A stretch of 14,597 bases of DNA. It comes from an uncultured Dysosmobacter sp. (GTDB taxonomy: Bacteria; Bacillota; Clostridia; Oscillospirales; Oscillospiraceae). The notes beneath the pieces are model-generated. The model searched no databases, was not told the DNA's origin, and worked only from the letters and a program-made list of their open reading frames with translations. The stretch spans positions 1 to 14,597 of the forward strand of contig CAKUBJ010000041.1 in the NCBI GenBank assembly GCA_934636905.1, given 5' to 3'. This document shows positions 1 through 7,160 of this stretch, piece after piece. The position numbers were made by a program, and so were the translations under genes. Within the stretch, counting starts at the first letter, position 1; each line of letters begins with the position of its first letter.

Positions 1-93
1 CAGGACACCCTTCTTGGGTTTCCCGCGCACACCCTTCCTTACCGTTGCAGAAAACTTACCACTTTATCGACAGTCTCTGCGGTACGGAACGCC

Positions 94-1878
94 TCAGCTT
101 TCCGCCTGCGGGGCAGCCGGCTCCTCCGGCATTTCCTCCGGCAGGGCGTACTGGCTGAGATTCCGCTGAAGGCGGAGGGCAAACTGCCCGTCGTTTTTCA
201 TGTCATGGAGGTAGGCGTGGGCGGCCACCTGATTGTCCCGTTCCTCAATGACGCTGACGGCGATGTTGGAGCAGTGATCTCCCACCCGCTCGAAGTTGTT
301 CAGCAGGTCATTGAGGATAAAGCCCAGCTGGATGGTGCACTGGCCGCTCTGCAGCCGCCGGATGTGGCGGCTGCGAACCTCTTCGGTGAGGCAGTCTATG
401 GTTTCCTCCAGCGGCTCCACCTGCTGGGCGGCGGCGGAGTCGTCCCGGTGGAAGCAGTCCAGAGCGGTGTCCATCAGATCCTGCAGCAGCCGGGTCAGCA
501 CCTCCAGTTCCGCCTGGGCAGCGGGGGAGAAGGTGATATTCTTTTCGTGAAGCTCTCTGGCGGACTCCTGAAGGTTCAGGACATGATCGCCGATGCGCTC
601 AAAGTCAACAATGGCGTGGAGGAGGCGGGAGACGGTGTGCATATCGTCGGCAGAGGTGCCGTGCTGGGAGATTTGAACCAGATAGCTGCCCAGCCGATCC
701 TCGTAGGTGTCCAGCCTGTCCTCGTTGGCAAGAATCTGCTCCTCCTGGGTTTCGGAATAGCGGTGGAACTGCGCCAGCACAAGATCCAGACTTTCCCGGG
801 CCAGTGCGCCCATCCGATCCGTCATGGTGACGCACTCGCTGACGGCCACACCGGGTGTCCGCAGCAGCCGGGGATCCAGAAAGGCAAAGTCGGAGGGCTT
901 GTCCCCGTCGGAAACCGCCTTTTTCGCCAGCCATTCCAACTGGCGGGTGAAAGGCAGCAGCAAGAGGGTGGTGCAGACGTTGAACACCGTATGGCAGAAA
1001 GCAATGCCTACGGCATTGACGGGATTTTCCAGAAAGGAGAACCCGAACAGGGCGTTGCCGCCGCAGAGAACAAGCAGCCCCACGGCGGTGCCGATGAGGT
1101 TGAAGGAGATGTGAATCACCGACACCCGCTTGGCATTGCGGCTGACGCCGATGGAGGAAATCAGCGCGGTGACGCAGGTGCCGATGTTCTGCCCCATGAT
1201 GATGGGGATGGCCATGCCGTAGGTGACGGAGCCGGTCATGGCCAGCGCCTGCAGGATGCCCACCGAGGCGGCGGAGGACTGGATGATGCCGGTAAAGGCG
1301 GCGCCTACCAGCACCCCCAGCAGGGGGTTGGTAAAGGCAGTCATGAGACTGGCAAATTCCGGCATCTCCGCCAGAGGCGCCACGGCGCCGCTCATCAGTT
1401 CCATGCCGTACATCAGGATGGAAAAGCCCATCATTACCCGGCCAACGTCCCGGCGGCGCTGCTTTTTGGAACCCATAATCAGCAGGATGCCCGCCAGCGC
1501 CAGCAGGGGAGAGAAGTTTTTGGGCTTCAGGAAATTGATGAAGAAATTCCCGCTTTCAATGCCGGTGAGGGACAGCAGCCACGCCGTCAGGGTAGTGCCG
1601 ATATTGGAGCCCATGATGACGCCGATGGTCTGCCCCAGTTCCATGACCCCGGAGTTCACCAGTCCCACCAGCATCACCGTCATGGCGGAGGAGGACTGGA
1701 TGGCAATGGTGATGCCGGCGCCCAGCAGGAGGCTGCGGAAGGGGTCGGAGGTCATGCGCTTGAGGAGCCGTTCCAGCCGGCCGCCGGCCATCTTTTCCAG
1801 ACTTTTGGACATGACCGTCATGCCGTAGAGGAAGAAAGCCAGACCGCCGCAGAGGGTGAAGAGAGAAAAAATATCCAT
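94..1878 (-). CDS. Na+/phosphate cotransporter family protein with C-terminal PhoU-like domain
   Basis: Predicted inner-membrane, sodium-coupled phosphate transporter (NptA/YjbB-like, Na/Pi cotransporter family), 594 aa. The first ~315 residues are strongly hydrophobic and contain the family's inverted duplication: QSSSAMTVM at 61-69 matches QSSAASVGI at 200-208, and GSNIGTT at 90-96 matches GQNIGTC at 229-235. These QSS repeats are the expected substrate and ion-binding elements. Residues ~345-560 are a helical PhoU-like domain with two signature copies, FERIGDH at 426-432 and FERVGDH at 529-535. I chose the ATG at 1878 because AAAGGA lies about 9 bases upstream and the protein then opens directly with the first membrane segment (MDIFSLFTLCGG). 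The frame stays open upstream to 1956, but those 26 extra residues are polar and unlike the family. In bacteria such proteins may import or export phosphate; direction cannot be read from sequence. The gene is divergent from the sugar operon and I see no clear terminator in the 93 bases after its stop. Confidence 0.93.
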   Translation of the reverse strand: MDIFSLFTLCGGLAFFLYGMTVMSKSLEKMAGGRLERLLKRMTSDPFRSLLLGAGITIAIQSSSAMTVMLVGLVNSGVMELGQTIGVIMGSNIGTTLTAWLLSLTGIESGNFFINFLKPKNFSPLLALAGILLIMGSKKQRRRDVGRVMMGFSILMYGMELMSGAVAPLAEMPEFASLMTAFTNPLLGVLVGAAFTGIIQSSAASVGILQALAMTGSVTYGMAIPIIMGQNIGTCVTALISSIGVSRNAKRVSVIHISFNLIGTAVGLLVLCGGNALFGFSFLENPVNAVGIAFCHTVFNVCTTLLLLPFTRQLEWLAKKAVSDGDKPSDFAFLDPRLLRTPGVAVSECVTMTDRMGALARESLDLVLAQFHRYSETQEEQILANEDRLDTYEDRLGSYLVQISQHGTSADDMHTVSRLLHAIVDFERIGDHVLNLQESARELHEKNITFSPAAQAELEVLTRLLQDLMDTALDCFHRDDSAAAQQVEPLEETIDCLTEEVRSRHIRRLQSGQCTIQLGFILNDLLNNFERVGDHCSNIAVSVIEERDNQVAAHAYLHDMKNDGQFALRLQRNLSQYALPEEMPEEPAAPQAES

Positions 1879-1959
1879 AGACCGGAGTCCTTTCCGCCCA
1901 CAGTGCCTGTGGATCAAACCTGCCTGTTTTTTTACATAGATTATGACGCATTCCATTCA

Positions 1960-1965
1960 ATTATA
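1960..1965 (-). promoter_or_regulatory. Possible -10 box for the Na+/phosphate transporter gene
   Basis: Read on the minus strand this is an exact TATAAT, about 80 bases before the start codon and inside an AT-rich stretch. A second AT-rich hexamer, CATAAT, lies at 1955-1950. No good -35 box stands 16-18 bases upstream of either, so the assignment is weak. Confidence 0.25.
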
Positions 1966-2076
1966 AGCGGACTGCATTCCAAAAGCCTACTGGCAGACCG
2001 GACAAAAAACAGGGAAAAGCAGAAGAGAAACCGTGCTGTTTGCGCAAACTCATACGGGAATACGGAAATGAGCGGC

Positions 2077-2105
2077 TTAGAACTTATGAATATGCAAATC
2101 ATAAT
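2077..2105 (+). promoter_or_regulatory. Candidate promoter for the sugar operon overlapping the palindrome
   Basis: A poor -35 (TTAGAA, 2077-2082) is followed after 17 bases by a good -10 (CATAAT, 2100-2105, 5 of 6 consensus bases). The -10 lies inside the left arm of the 15-bp inverted repeat. If it is used, transcription would start near 2112, at the centre of the palindrome, which is typical of repressor-controlled promoters. The leader would then be about 210 bases and contain the hairpin at 2257-2301. Motif reading only. Confidence 0.3.
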
Positions 2106-2126
2106 AAGTTCAACTTATTATGATTT
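2096..2126. promoter_or_regulatory. Perfect 15-bp inverted repeat, probable operator
   Basis: The arms AAATCATAATAAGTT (2096-2110) and AACTTATTATGATTT (2112-2126) are perfect reverse complements around a single C. The right arm is reused in a second palindrome, ATGATTT-CAT-AAATCAT at 2120-2136. A fourth half-site, ATGAT, sits at 2142-2146. This gives four alternating ATCAT/ATGAT half-sites within 49 bp, with offsets of 22, 12 and 10 bases, close to whole helical turns. There is no T-run after it and it is not GC-rich, so it is more likely a protein-binding site than a terminator. The regulator is not encoded in this window and its family cannot be named from the site. Confidence 0.6.
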
Positions 2127-2219
2127 CATAAATCATGAAATATGATAGTGAAAACAGCCAAACGATGCTCATGTTTTCTGTATACATTTACGGTTTTAGC
2201 ATTTCCAACAATTGGGCGG

Positions 2220-2248
2220 TTGAAAGACGCATATATTTATGATAAACT
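2220..2248 (+). promoter_or_regulatory. Alternative candidate promoter for the sugar operon
   Basis: TTGAAA (2220-2225, 4 of 6 consensus bases) is followed after 17 bases by TAAACT (2243-2248, 4 of 6). Use of this promoter would start the mRNA almost at the base of the hairpin at 2257, giving a ~65-base leader. It is weaker in logic than the upstream candidate if the hairpin is a regulatory terminator. Confidence 0.2.
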
Positions 2249-2256
2249 CACCATAT

Positions 2257-2301
2257 CGGATGTCCCAGCGTTTATCCCGGCGCAGGACATCCGTATTTTT
2301 T
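2257..2301 (+). terminator. Terminator-like hairpin in the leader of the sugar operon (possible attenuator)
   Basis: CGGATGTCC (2257-2265) pairs perfectly with GGACATCCG (2285-2293). Inside the 19-base loop, GCG (2268-2270) can pair with CGC (2281-2283) to extend the stem. TA and then six T's (2296-2301) follow, so the structure has the form of an intrinsic terminator. It ends 19 bases before the ATG of the binding-protein gene and just before its AAGGAG ribosome binding site. It could therefore act as an attenuator for the operon, or terminate a short transcript made from the control region. I could not find an obvious competing antiterminator stem. Confidence 0.5.
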
Positions 2302-2320
2302 CGAAAAAGGAGAATGAAGA

Positions 2321-3349
2321 ATGAAGAAGTTTCTCGCACTGACTCTTGCCATGCTGATGACCCTGTCCCTGGCTGCCTGCGGCGGCAGCAAAACCGAACC
2401 CCCTGCGGACAACAGCGGCAGCCAGACCGAGATGCCCGCCGACAACGGCGGCATGACCGAGGAGGAAATCAACATCTCCGTCATCCTGAAGACCACCGCC
2501 TCCGAGTATTGGGGCTATGTGGTGGCAGGCGCCAACGCCTACGAGAAGGATCATCCCAACGTGCACGTTGAGGTGAAGGGCCCCAGTTCCGAAACCGCCT
2601 ATGACGAGCAGCAGAACATGATCGAAACCGACATGAGCAACACCGACATCGACGGCTATGTCATCGCCCCCCTGCAGGCGGACATGGTGGCCAACATGAT
2701 TGCCGGCCAGACCAAGCCCATCGTGGCCGTGGATACCGACATTGACGCTCCGGAAGTCCTCTCCTTCGTGGGCACCGGCAACGAGGCCGCCGGCAAGCTG
2801 GGCGGAGAAGCCGCTGCCAAGCTGGCCAAGGCGCGGGGCTGGACCGAGATCAAGTGCATTGAGATCGCCGGCGTTCAGGGTGACTCCACCAACACCGCCC
2901 GTATGAACGGCTATGCCGCCGGCATTGAGGCCGCAGGCGGCACCTTCCTGTGGGATGAGGTTCAGTATGCCAACGCCGTGGCGGATCAGGCCATCACCTG
3001 CATGGAAACCATCATGCAGAACCATCCCGAGGGCATTGCCGTCATCTGCGCCAACAATGACGACATGGCCATGGCCGCCGCCCGCGCCGCCGCCGGCAAC
3101 GAGGCTTACAAGAATACCGTATTCCTGGGCTTCGACGGCATCCAGTCCGCCTGCAAGTCCATTCTGGCCGGTGAGGAAACCATGTCCGTCTGCCAGGAAG
3201 GCTATTCCATGGGCTACAACGCCGTGGACGCCGTGGTGCGTGCGCTGGCCGGCGAGAAGCTGGACGAGTTCATCGACGCCGGTGCCTCCATCGTGGATCC
3301 CGACACCGCGCAGGCCCGTATGGATCAGCTTCAGGGCTATCTGAAGTAA
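2321..3349 (+). CDS. Sugar ABC transporter substrate-binding lipoprotein (ribose/inositol type)
   Basis: Extracellular, lipid-anchored receptor that captures a monosaccharide or polyol for the ABC importer encoded next; 342 aa. The N-terminus is a lipoprotein signal peptide ending in the lipobox LAAC, with Cys20 as the anchored residue. A flexible linker (~21-48) with a doubled PADN motif follows. The rest is a two-lobe type 1 periplasmic binding fold of the Peripla_BP_4 group, as in RbsB and inositol-binding proteins. Family landmarks are VDTD (137-140), TGNEAAG (152-158), the GDSTNTARMNGY segment (187-198), NNDDMA (245-250) and GFDG (270-273). The start ATG has AAGGAG eight bases upstream. 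This is the first gene of the operon, preceded by a terminator-like hairpin and followed by a strong stem-loop that may raise its mRNA level over the downstream genes. Ligand identity is not readable; an inositol is suggested by the dehydrogenase three genes on. Confidence 0.93.
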   Translation: MKKFLALTLAMLMTLSLAACGGSKTEPPADNSGSQTEMPADNGGMTEEEINISVILKTTASEYWGYVVAGANAYEKDHPNVHVEVKGPSSETAYDEQQNMIETDMSNTDIDGYVIAPLQADMVANMIAGQTKPIVAVDTDIDAPEVLSFVGTGNEAAGKLGGEAAAKLAKARGWTEIKCIEIAGVQGDSTNTARMNGYAAGIEAAGGTFLWDEVQYANAVADQAITCMETIMQNHPEGIAVICANNDDMAMAAARAAAGNEAYKNTVFLGFDGIQSACKSILAGEETMSVCQEGYSMGYNAVDAVVRALAGEKLDEFIDAGASIVDPDTAQARMDQLQGYLK

Positions 3350-3383
3350 TCTCCCAATCGGTACATTTTCCAGAACGAACCAT

Positions 3384-3422
3384 GAGAAGCCCCGTCCCGG
3401 CGGGATCGGGGCGGGGCTTCTC
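3384..3422 (+). other. Strong intergenic stem-loop between binding-protein and ATPase genes
   Basis: GAGAAGCCCCGTCCCG (3384-3399) pairs with CGGGGCGGGGCTTCTC (3407-3422): 16 pairs including one G-U, with a 7-base loop. No T-run follows, so it is unlikely to be a full terminator. Such stems often protect the upstream mRNA from 3'-exonucleases, letting the binding protein be made in excess of the membrane parts. A second GC-rich folding stretch lies at 3433-3455, with GGCGCG/CGCGCC and CGCCGC/GCGGCG. Confidence 0.65.
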
Positions 3423-3492
3423 CCTGCTGTCCGGCGCGTCCGCGCCGCAGCGGCGATCCCCAGCGACGGGGGAGAAATTGAGGTGATAATTG

Positions 3493-4998
3493 GTGGGCGA
3501 GTACGCAGTCGAACTGAAAAACGTAACGAAACGCTTTCCCGGTGTGGTGGCGCTGCACAATATGCAGCTGCAGATCCGACCCGGCGAAATCCATGGCCTG
3601 ATCGGTGAAAACGGCGCCGGAAAATCTACGCTGATTAAGGTTCTCACCGGTGTACATATGGCGGATGAGGGCGAAATTTTCGTCAACGGAGAGAAGAAGG
3701 TATTCAGAAATCCCAATGAGTCTGCCCATGCAGGCATTGCCTGCGTCTATCAGGAACTGAATATTGAAAAGCTCCTGAGCGTGACAGACAACATTTTTAT
3801 CAATAAGTGGAAGAAAAAGGGGCTTCTGCTGGATTATGACGCCATGCACCAGCAGGCAGCCGAGGTTATGAAATCCCTGGGACAGGACATCGACCCCCGC
3901 AAGGCGGCAGGCACCTTCGGCATGGGCGTGCAGCAGATGATTGAGATTGCCAAGGCCGTTCTTGTGGACGCCAGGGTCATCATCATGGACGAACCCACCT
4001 CCTCTCTGGGCGAGAAGGAAGTGGAGCAGCTGATGAAGACCTGCCGGGAGCTGAAGTCCCGGGGCATCAGCATCCTGTTTGTGTCCCACAAGCTGGAGGA
4101 GCTGTTTGAGCTGTGCGACCGGGTGACGGTCATGCGGGACGGCGAGTACATCGACACAAGGGACATTCAGGACTGGACCAACGACTCCCTGATTACTGCC
4201 ATGGTGGGCCGGACGCTGGAAAACCAGTATCCCAAGGAGCAGGGCGTCCGGGGCGAATGTATGCTGAAGGTGGAGCACCTTTCCGTGGGCGGCGTACTGC
4301 ACGACGTGAACTTTGAGGCTTACGGCGGGGAAATTCTGGGCTTTGCCGGTCTGGTGGGCGCAGGACGGACGGAAACCGTGCGCGCGGTTTTCGGCGCGGA
4401 TCCCATTGACGGCGGCACGTTTTACATCAAGGGGCAGGAGATGAAAATCCGCAGCCCCAAGGAGGCCATCCGGGCGGGCATCGCCCTGCTGACGGAGGAT
4501 CGGAAGGGACAGGGACTGGTGCTGGGAGAGAGTATCCGCACCAACCTGATTCTTGCCAGCTTCAAAAAGCACAGCAAAAATCTCTTCCTCCACGAGCCTA
4601 CCATTGAGGCCAACGGGGAAAAGTGCATTCAGTCCCTGCGAATCAAGACACCTTCCATTGATGAAATCGCCGGGCAGCTCTCCGGCGGCAATCAGCAGAA
4701 GGTGGTCATCGGCAAATGGATTAACTCCGACGCGGATATCTATATCTTCGACGAACCGACCCGCGGCATTGACGTGGGCGCCAAGGTAGAGGTCTATAAC
4801 GTCATGAACAGTCTCGTGAAAGCCGGCAAGTGCGTCATCATGATCTCCTCCGAAATGCCGGAGATTCTGGGCATGAGCGACCGGGTTGTGGTTATGCGGG
4901 GCGGTCGGGTCATGGCTGAGGTGGAGCGCGGAAGCAGACACTTCAACCAGGAGGATATTATGAAAGCTGCATGGGGAGGGAGCTTAGATGAAGAATAA
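3493..4998 (+). CDS. Sugar ABC transporter ATP-binding protein, double ATPase (RbsA/MglA type)
   Basis: Cytoplasmic energy-coupling subunit of the importer, with two ABC ATPase domains in one chain (501 aa from GTG). The first domain has Walker A GENGAGKST at 38-46 and Walker B VIIMDEPT at 162-169 with His199 in the H-loop, but a degenerate signature. The second has a degenerate Walker A (GLVGAGRTE, 286-294), a perfect signature LSGGNQQKV (396-404) and Walker B IFDEPTRGID (418-427); its H-loop reads ISSEMPE without His. This split of one good half in each domain is normal for the RbsA/MglA family, as is the length. Start choice: no ATG is available. GTG at 3493 follows GAGGTGAT (3480-3487), with nine bases between GAGG and the start. 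TTG at 3490 is the immediate alternative and adds one residue. The 3' end overlaps the permease gene by 11 bases, so translation is probably coupled. Confidence 0.94.
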   Translation: MGEYAVELKNVTKRFPGVVALHNMQLQIRPGEIHGLIGENGAGKSTLIKVLTGVHMADEGEIFVNGEKKVFRNPNESAHAGIACVYQELNIEKLLSVTDNIFINKWKKKGLLLDYDAMHQQAAEVMKSLGQDIDPRKAAGTFGMGVQQMIEIAKAVLVDARVIIMDEPTSSLGEKEVEQLMKTCRELKSRGISILFVSHKLEELFELCDRVTVMRDGEYIDTRDIQDWTNDSLITAMVGRTLENQYPKEQGVRGECMLKVEHLSVGGVLHDVNFEAYGGEILGFAGLVGAGRTETVRAVFGADPIDGGTFYIKGQEMKIRSPKEAIRAGIALLTEDRKGQGLVLGESIRTNLILASFKKHSKNLFLHEPTIEANGEKCIQSLRIKTPSIDEIAGQLSGGNQQKVVIGKWINSDADIYIFDEPTRGIDVGAKVEVYNVMNSLVKAGKCVIMISSEMPEILGMSDRVVVMRGGRVMAEVERGSRHFNQEDIMKAAWGGSLDEE

Positions 4999-5980
4999 AA
5001 AGAAGAGCGGCAGCGGGTTCCAGCTGGGTACCCTGCTGGCCCTGATCGTGATGTGTGTGGTGCTGGCCATTGCGAACAGGAACTTTTACAGCCCCACCAA
5101 TATCATGGGCATCCTGAAGCAGACCACCTTCAACGCCTTCCTGGCAGTGGGTATGCTGCTGTGCCTGATTACCGCAGGCATTGACCTGTCCGTAGGCGCC
5201 AACGCCGTGTTCTGCGCCTGCATCATGGGCGCCATGAAGCAGGCCGGCGTTTCCAGCGGCCTGCTGATGATGCTGGCAGCCATTGCTGCCGGTGGCCTGT
5301 TCGGCTTCATCAACGGCACCCTGCTGACCCGCCTGCATCTGCCTCATCCCTTCGTGTCCACCCTGGGCATGAAGAACGTCATGTGGGGCGCGGCGCTGAT
5401 TGTCACCAGCAGCCAGATGGTCAACGACTTCCCGGTTTCCGTCCAGTGGCTGGGCAAAACCACCATCGGCTCCTGGGGCGGCGGCTTCCCTGTAGGCTTT
5501 CTGGTGATTATCGTGCTGTATGTGGTAATGCACACTTTCCTCAGCAAAACGGCGCTGGGCCGCTCCATCTACTGCGCCGGCGGCAACATGGAGGCCACCC
5601 GCCTCTCCGGCATCAACACCGCCAACGTGCTGACCTTCTGCTATACCCTTTCCGGCATCATGGCGGCGCTGGCCGGTATCTATTCCGTGGGGCGCAGCGG
5701 CATCTGCAACGGCGCCAACGCCAACCAGCCCTATGATACCGACGCCATTGCGGCCTGCATCATCGGCGGCGCCTCCTTTACCGGCGGCAAGGGCACCATG
5801 CTGGGCACCATGCTGGGCTGCCTGATTATCGCCGTGCTGCGGAACGGCTTCTCCATGCTCTCCATTGACTCTGCCGGACAGAACGTGGTGCTGGGTCTGG
5901 TGATCATTCTGGCAGTGCTGATGGACGTGATCCGGGAACAGATGGAGGTCAAGCGCCGCCGTCTGGCCGCAGGAAAATGA
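4988..5980 (+). CDS. Sugar ABC transporter permease (RbsC type)
   Basis: Membrane channel subunit of the importer, 330 aa, probably acting as a homodimer with the double ATPase and the lipoprotein receptor. It shows about eight to ten hydrophobic segments spread over residues ~12-313, with a basic N-terminus (MKNKKK) and a basic C-terminal tail. Family marks are AGIDLSVG (63-70), the cytoplasmic coupling loop around GRSIYCAGGN to RLSGI (191-209) and GGASFTGGKGT (260-270). All are hallmarks of the ribose/galactose/inositol permease group. The ATG lies within the end of the ATPase gene (11-base overlap) and is preceded by GGGAGGGAG. Length is typical for the family and nothing is missing. Only one permease gene is present, which is the usual arrangement for this group. 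Confidence 0.94.
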   Translation: MKNKKKSGSGFQLGTLLALIVMCVVLAIANRNFYSPTNIMGILKQTTFNAFLAVGMLLCLITAGIDLSVGANAVFCACIMGAMKQAGVSSGLLMMLAAIAAGGLFGFINGTLLTRLHLPHPFVSTLGMKNVMWGAALIVTSSQMVNDFPVSVQWLGKTTIGSWGGGFPVGFLVIIVLYVVMHTFLSKTALGRSIYCAGGNMEATRLSGINTANVLTFCYTLSGIMAALAGIYSVGRSGICNGANANQPYDTDAIAACIIGGASFTGGKGTMLGTMLGCLIIAVLRNGFSMLSIDSAGQNVVLGLVIILAVLMDVIREQMEVKRRRLAAGK

Positions 5981-6016
5981 ACCGGTTGGGACAAATCCGA
6001 CTTGAAACGCGCTGAG

Positions 6017-6041
6017 TGTGCCGCCGCTTTGCGGCGGCACA
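6017..6041 (+). other. Stem-loop between permease and oxidoreductase genes
   Basis: TGTGCCGCCGC (6017-6027) pairs perfectly with GCGGCGGCACA (6031-6041) around a TTT loop. Only mixed sequence follows (TTGTACAAC), without a T-run, so full termination is doubtful. It lies in the 104-bp gap between the transport genes and the oxidoreductase gene and may lower or separate expression of the latter, or stabilise the transporter mRNA. No good promoter was seen in the same gap. Confidence 0.55.
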
Positions 6042-6084
6042 TTGTACAACACATTCAATTCTTTCTGAGAAAGGGACAGACGTT

Positions 6085-7098
6085 ATGAAGAAACTGCGGA
6101 TCGGCATCGCAGGTCTGGGACGGCTGGGCAAGGTCCATGCCGCCAATATCGCCTGCAAAATTCCCAACGCGGAACTGACTGCCGCGTGCTCTATTGTTCC
6201 GGCGGAGCTGGAATATGCCCGGAAAGAGCTGGGCGTGGAGAAGGTCTACGCTGATTTCCGGGAAATGGTAAAGGATCCGGACGTTGACGCCGTGGCCATT
6301 GTCACCACCTCCGGCCAGCACTGCTGGCAGATCGAGGCGGCGCTGGACGCCGGAAAGCACGTCTTCTCCGAGAAGCCTCTGGGGGTGGATGTGGAGCAGT
6401 GCCTGCAGGCGGAGGCCGCCGTGGCGCGGCATCCGGAACTGACCTTCATGCTGGGCTTCATGCGCCGCTATGACAGTTCCTATGCCTACGCCAAGAAAAA
6501 GATTGACGCCGGCGCCATCGGAAAGCCCTATCTGGTAAAGGCCACCGGCATTGACCCCGAAGCCTTTGTGGAAGGGGCCATCCGCTTTGCCTCCACCTCC
6601 GGCGGCATCTTTCTGGACATGGCCATCCACGACATTGACCTGATGCGCTGGTTCCTGGGCAGCGAGGCGACGGAGGTCTATGCCATGGGCTGCACCTTCA
6701 AGCATCCGGAGTTCAAAGAGGCCGGAGACGACGAAACCGGCGTGGCGGTGTATAAATTTGAAAACGGCGCCATGGGCATGGTGCACGTTGGGCGTACCGC
6801 CCCTTACGGCTACCATGTGGAAACCGAGATTGTGGGGACGGAGGGAACCATCCGCATCTCCGCCGTGCCGGAGAAGAATCAGGCCATGGTTTACGACGTC
6901 AACGGAGCGCGTACGGAGTGCGTCGGCTCCTTCCCGGAGCGGTTCGCCCAGGCGTACCTCACGGAAATGGAAGAGTTTGTCAGCTGCGCACTGGAGGGCA
7001 GACAGCCCGGCACCTGCGTGCAGGACGGCACGAAATCCACCCGCATCGGCTATGCCACCACGGAAGCGTGGAAGACGGGGAACATCGTCAAAATCTGA
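6085..7098 (+). CDS. Gfo/Idh/MocA oxidoreductase, inositol 2-dehydrogenase-like
   Basis: Cytoplasmic NAD(P)-dependent dehydrogenase of sugars or cyclitols, 337 aa. The N-terminal Rossmann fold carries GLGRLG (10-15). EKP (96-98) contains the family's catalytic/structural lysine, Lys97. The motif DMAIHDID (178-185) supplies Asp178 and His182. This Lys97 plus Asp-x3-His arrangement matches that of Bacillus subtilis myo-inositol dehydrogenase (Lys97, Asp172, His176, from memory). The segments GFMRRYD (124-130) and GGIFLDM (173-179) are also typical of that branch. The frame is open upstream to a GTG at 6016, but that region is the intergenic stem-loop. The ATG at 6085 has AAGGGA at a good distance and opens directly into the Rossmann strand. 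Its place after a ribose/inositol-type importer suggests oxidation of the imported compound. The family is broad, so scyllo-inositol, glucose-like sugars or sugar acids remain possible. Confidence 0.88.
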   Translation: MKKLRIGIAGLGRLGKVHAANIACKIPNAELTAACSIVPAELEYARKELGVEKVYADFREMVKDPDVDAVAIVTTSGQHCWQIEAALDAGKHVFSEKPLGVDVEQCLQAEAAVARHPELTFMLGFMRRYDSSYAYAKKKIDAGAIGKPYLVKATGIDPEAFVEGAIRFASTSGGIFLDMAIHDIDLMRWFLGSEATEVYAMGCTFKHPEFKEAGDDETGVAVYKFENGAMGMVHVGRTAPYGYHVETEIVGTEGTIRISAVPEKNQAMVYDVNGARTECVGSFPERFAQAYLTEMEEFVSCALEGRQPGTCVQDGTKSTRIGYATTEAWKTGNIVKI

Positions 7099-7160
7099 GG
7101 GTGTGCCTGAGAAAAAGCACGTTTTCCAACAGGAAGAAGCCGTTGTCAGTCAATCACAGC

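Larger units (their letters stand above)
1879..2320. other. Divergent intergenic control region, 442 bp, AT-rich
   Basis: This gap separates the minus-strand phosphate transporter from the plus-strand sugar operon. It is clearly richer in A and T than the genes around it, especially 1925-2260. I see no convincing gene in it. It holds the palindrome array (2096-2146), candidate promoters for both directions and the leader hairpin (2257-2301), each listed separately. A further weak stem can form between TTTCCAAC at 2202-2209 and GTTGAAA at 2219-2225, with one bulged C. Confidence 0.85.

Noticed and set aside
5..37. Two copies of ACACCCTTC (5-13 and 29-37) near the window start, considered as repeat or CRISPR-like spacing
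   Set aside because: Only two 9-base copies with a 15-base gap, no further units visible; too short to distinguish from chance.
2096..2126. Palindrome considered as a terminator for the divergent gene or as a mobile-element terminal repeat
   Set aside because: No U-run follows in either direction, the stem is AT-rich, it lies upstream of both flanking genes, and no transposase or target-site duplication is visible.
205..2145. Very long plus-strand open frame opposite the phosphate transporter gene
   Set aside because: It is antisense to a well-supported gene, rich in Gly, Gln and His of low-complexity type, and has no recognisable domain. Such open frames arise from codon bias in GC-rich genes.
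2142..2324. Possible 60-residue leader peptide whose stop overlaps the start of the binding-protein gene
   Set aside because: No ribosome binding site precedes its ATG, it runs through the terminator-like hairpin, and the peptide has no run of any regulatory amino acid. The ATGA overlap is probably chance.
3337..4941. Long minus-strand open frame opposite the ATPase gene
   Set aside because: Antisense shadow of a gene with complete Walker and signature motifs; no domain and no supporting start signal.
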